Of a DNA stretch of 64,000 nt, positions 63,663 to 64,000 are shown piece after piece (the stretch's first letter is position 1; each line of letters opens with the position of its first letter). The DNA comes from an uncultured Sulfitobacter sp. GTDB lineage: Bacteria > Pseudomonadota > Alphaproteobacteria > Rhodobacterales > Rhodobacteraceae. The DNA is taken from NCBI RefSeq assembly GCF_947499945.1, contig NZ_CANMQD010000002.1, positions 124,001 to 188,000 of the forward strand, read 5' to 3'. Under the pieces are notes generated by a model. It saw nothing but the letters and a program-made list of their open reading frames with translations, was not told the origin of the DNA and did not search any database. Both the position numbers and the translations under genes were made by a program.

Positions 63663-64000
63663 AATCCATTTTGATTACTGGGGCCAGTTCTGGAATTGGT
63701 CGTGCAACGGCCGAAGCTTTCCTTGAAACTGGCTGGCGCGTGGGACTCGTGGCGCGGCGCAAAGAGCTTTTGGAAGAAGTGGCAAAGGGGCATGATGAAG
63801 CAATGGTCTTGTCTGTGGATGTGACGGATACGCTAGCGATGGCGGATGCCTTCGCCACCTTTGGCGAGATTGATGTGCTCTTTAACAATGCAGGCATGTT
63901 CGGCCCTTCTGCGCCGATTGACGAGATTGCGCTGGACGACTGGGCGCAGGTTTTGAATGTGAACCTGAATGGAATGTTCATCGCTGCAAGACTGGCTTTT
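63659..64000 (+). CDS. Short-chain dehydrogenase/reductase, 3' end outside window
   Basis: The ATG at 63659 overlaps the helicase stop (ATGA), and the frame is open to the window end (114 codons). It has the SDR cofactor motif TGASSGIG (7-14), an Arg-Arg pair after beta2 that suggests NADP preference, a VDVTD segment and NNAG (76-79). The catalytic Ser-Tyr-Lys would be past the edge. Substrate unknown. Confidence 0.9.
   Translation, partial: MKSILITGASSGIGRATAEAFLETGWRVGLVARRKELLEEVAKGHDEAMVLSVDVTDTLAMADAFATFGEIDVLFNNAGMFGPSAPIDEIALDDWAQVLNVNLNGMFIAARLAF

Overview
The window looks like chromosome from a marine alphaproteobacterium of the order Rhodobacterales (Roseobacter group). The case rests on gene content: ethylmalonyl-CoA pathway genes beside the TCA-cycle genes, a TIGR02302-type low-complexity membrane protein, an N-terminal Hint-domain protein, a LuxR/LuxI pair, an HvrA/H-NS-like regulator, an LpxR-like outer-membrane protein and CtrA-type TTAA-N7-TTAA boxes. 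I cannot name the genus from sequence alone.

Left edge (1-2.3 kb): the 3' part of a membrane-anchored hybrid histidine kinase in visibly AT-richer DNA, then a decayed ORF, then tRNA-Arg(UCU). This arrangement fits the inner edge of an element integrated at the tRNA. 2.3-4.4 kb: a glycosyltransferase and rsgA.

4.4-14.1 kb: a homoprotocatechuate (3,4-dihydroxyphenylacetate) meta-cleavage operon on the minus strand (hpaF-hpaE-hpaD, an aromatic L-amino-acid decarboxylase-like gene, hpaG, hpaH, an aldehyde dehydrogenase). It is tightly coupled by stop/start overlaps. hpaR is divergent across a perfect palindrome, and a type I sulfatase converges on hpaR with interlocked stop codons. The decarboxylase and sulfatase suggest a funnel from aromatic amino acids, and perhaps sulfated phenols, into the ring-cleavage route.

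14.2-26.9 kb: an LpxR-like protein, a Hint-domain protein behind a CtrA-type box, a TlpA-like thioredoxin, an argH - two tiny lipoproteins - DUF2834 - lysA - TIGR02302 run, a zinc-ribbon membrane protein, and ftsE-ftsX-plsC-PPOX.

27-40.3 kb (minus strand): sucC, a secreted protein, sucD, sucA, sucB (two lipoyl domains), an L,D-transpeptidase, two small genes and lpd; upstream of these lie mch, a DUF1737 gene, an NnrU-like gene and mcl2 of the ethylmalonyl-CoA pathway.

40.5-54.3 kb: small secreted and PRC-barrel proteins, a TSUP permease, mdh, and sdhC-sdhD-sdhA-(sulfotransferase-like)-(lipoprotein)-sdhB followed by DUF1963, a zinc-ribbon membrane peptide, a flavoprotein-DUF1989 pair and deoD. 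The sucC and sdhC upstream regions each carry two copies of the same 10-bp palindrome TGTGATCACA about two helical turns apart. This is a candidate shared TCA-cycle operator.

54.3-64 kb: an H-NS-like protein, ecm and ccr (ethylmalonyl-CoA mutase and crotonyl-CoA carboxylase/reductase), acyl- and acetyltransferases, then a quorum-sensing unit (72-aa ORF, luxR, luxI) preceded by a CtrA-type box, a RecD-like helicase and the start of a short-chain dehydrogenase.
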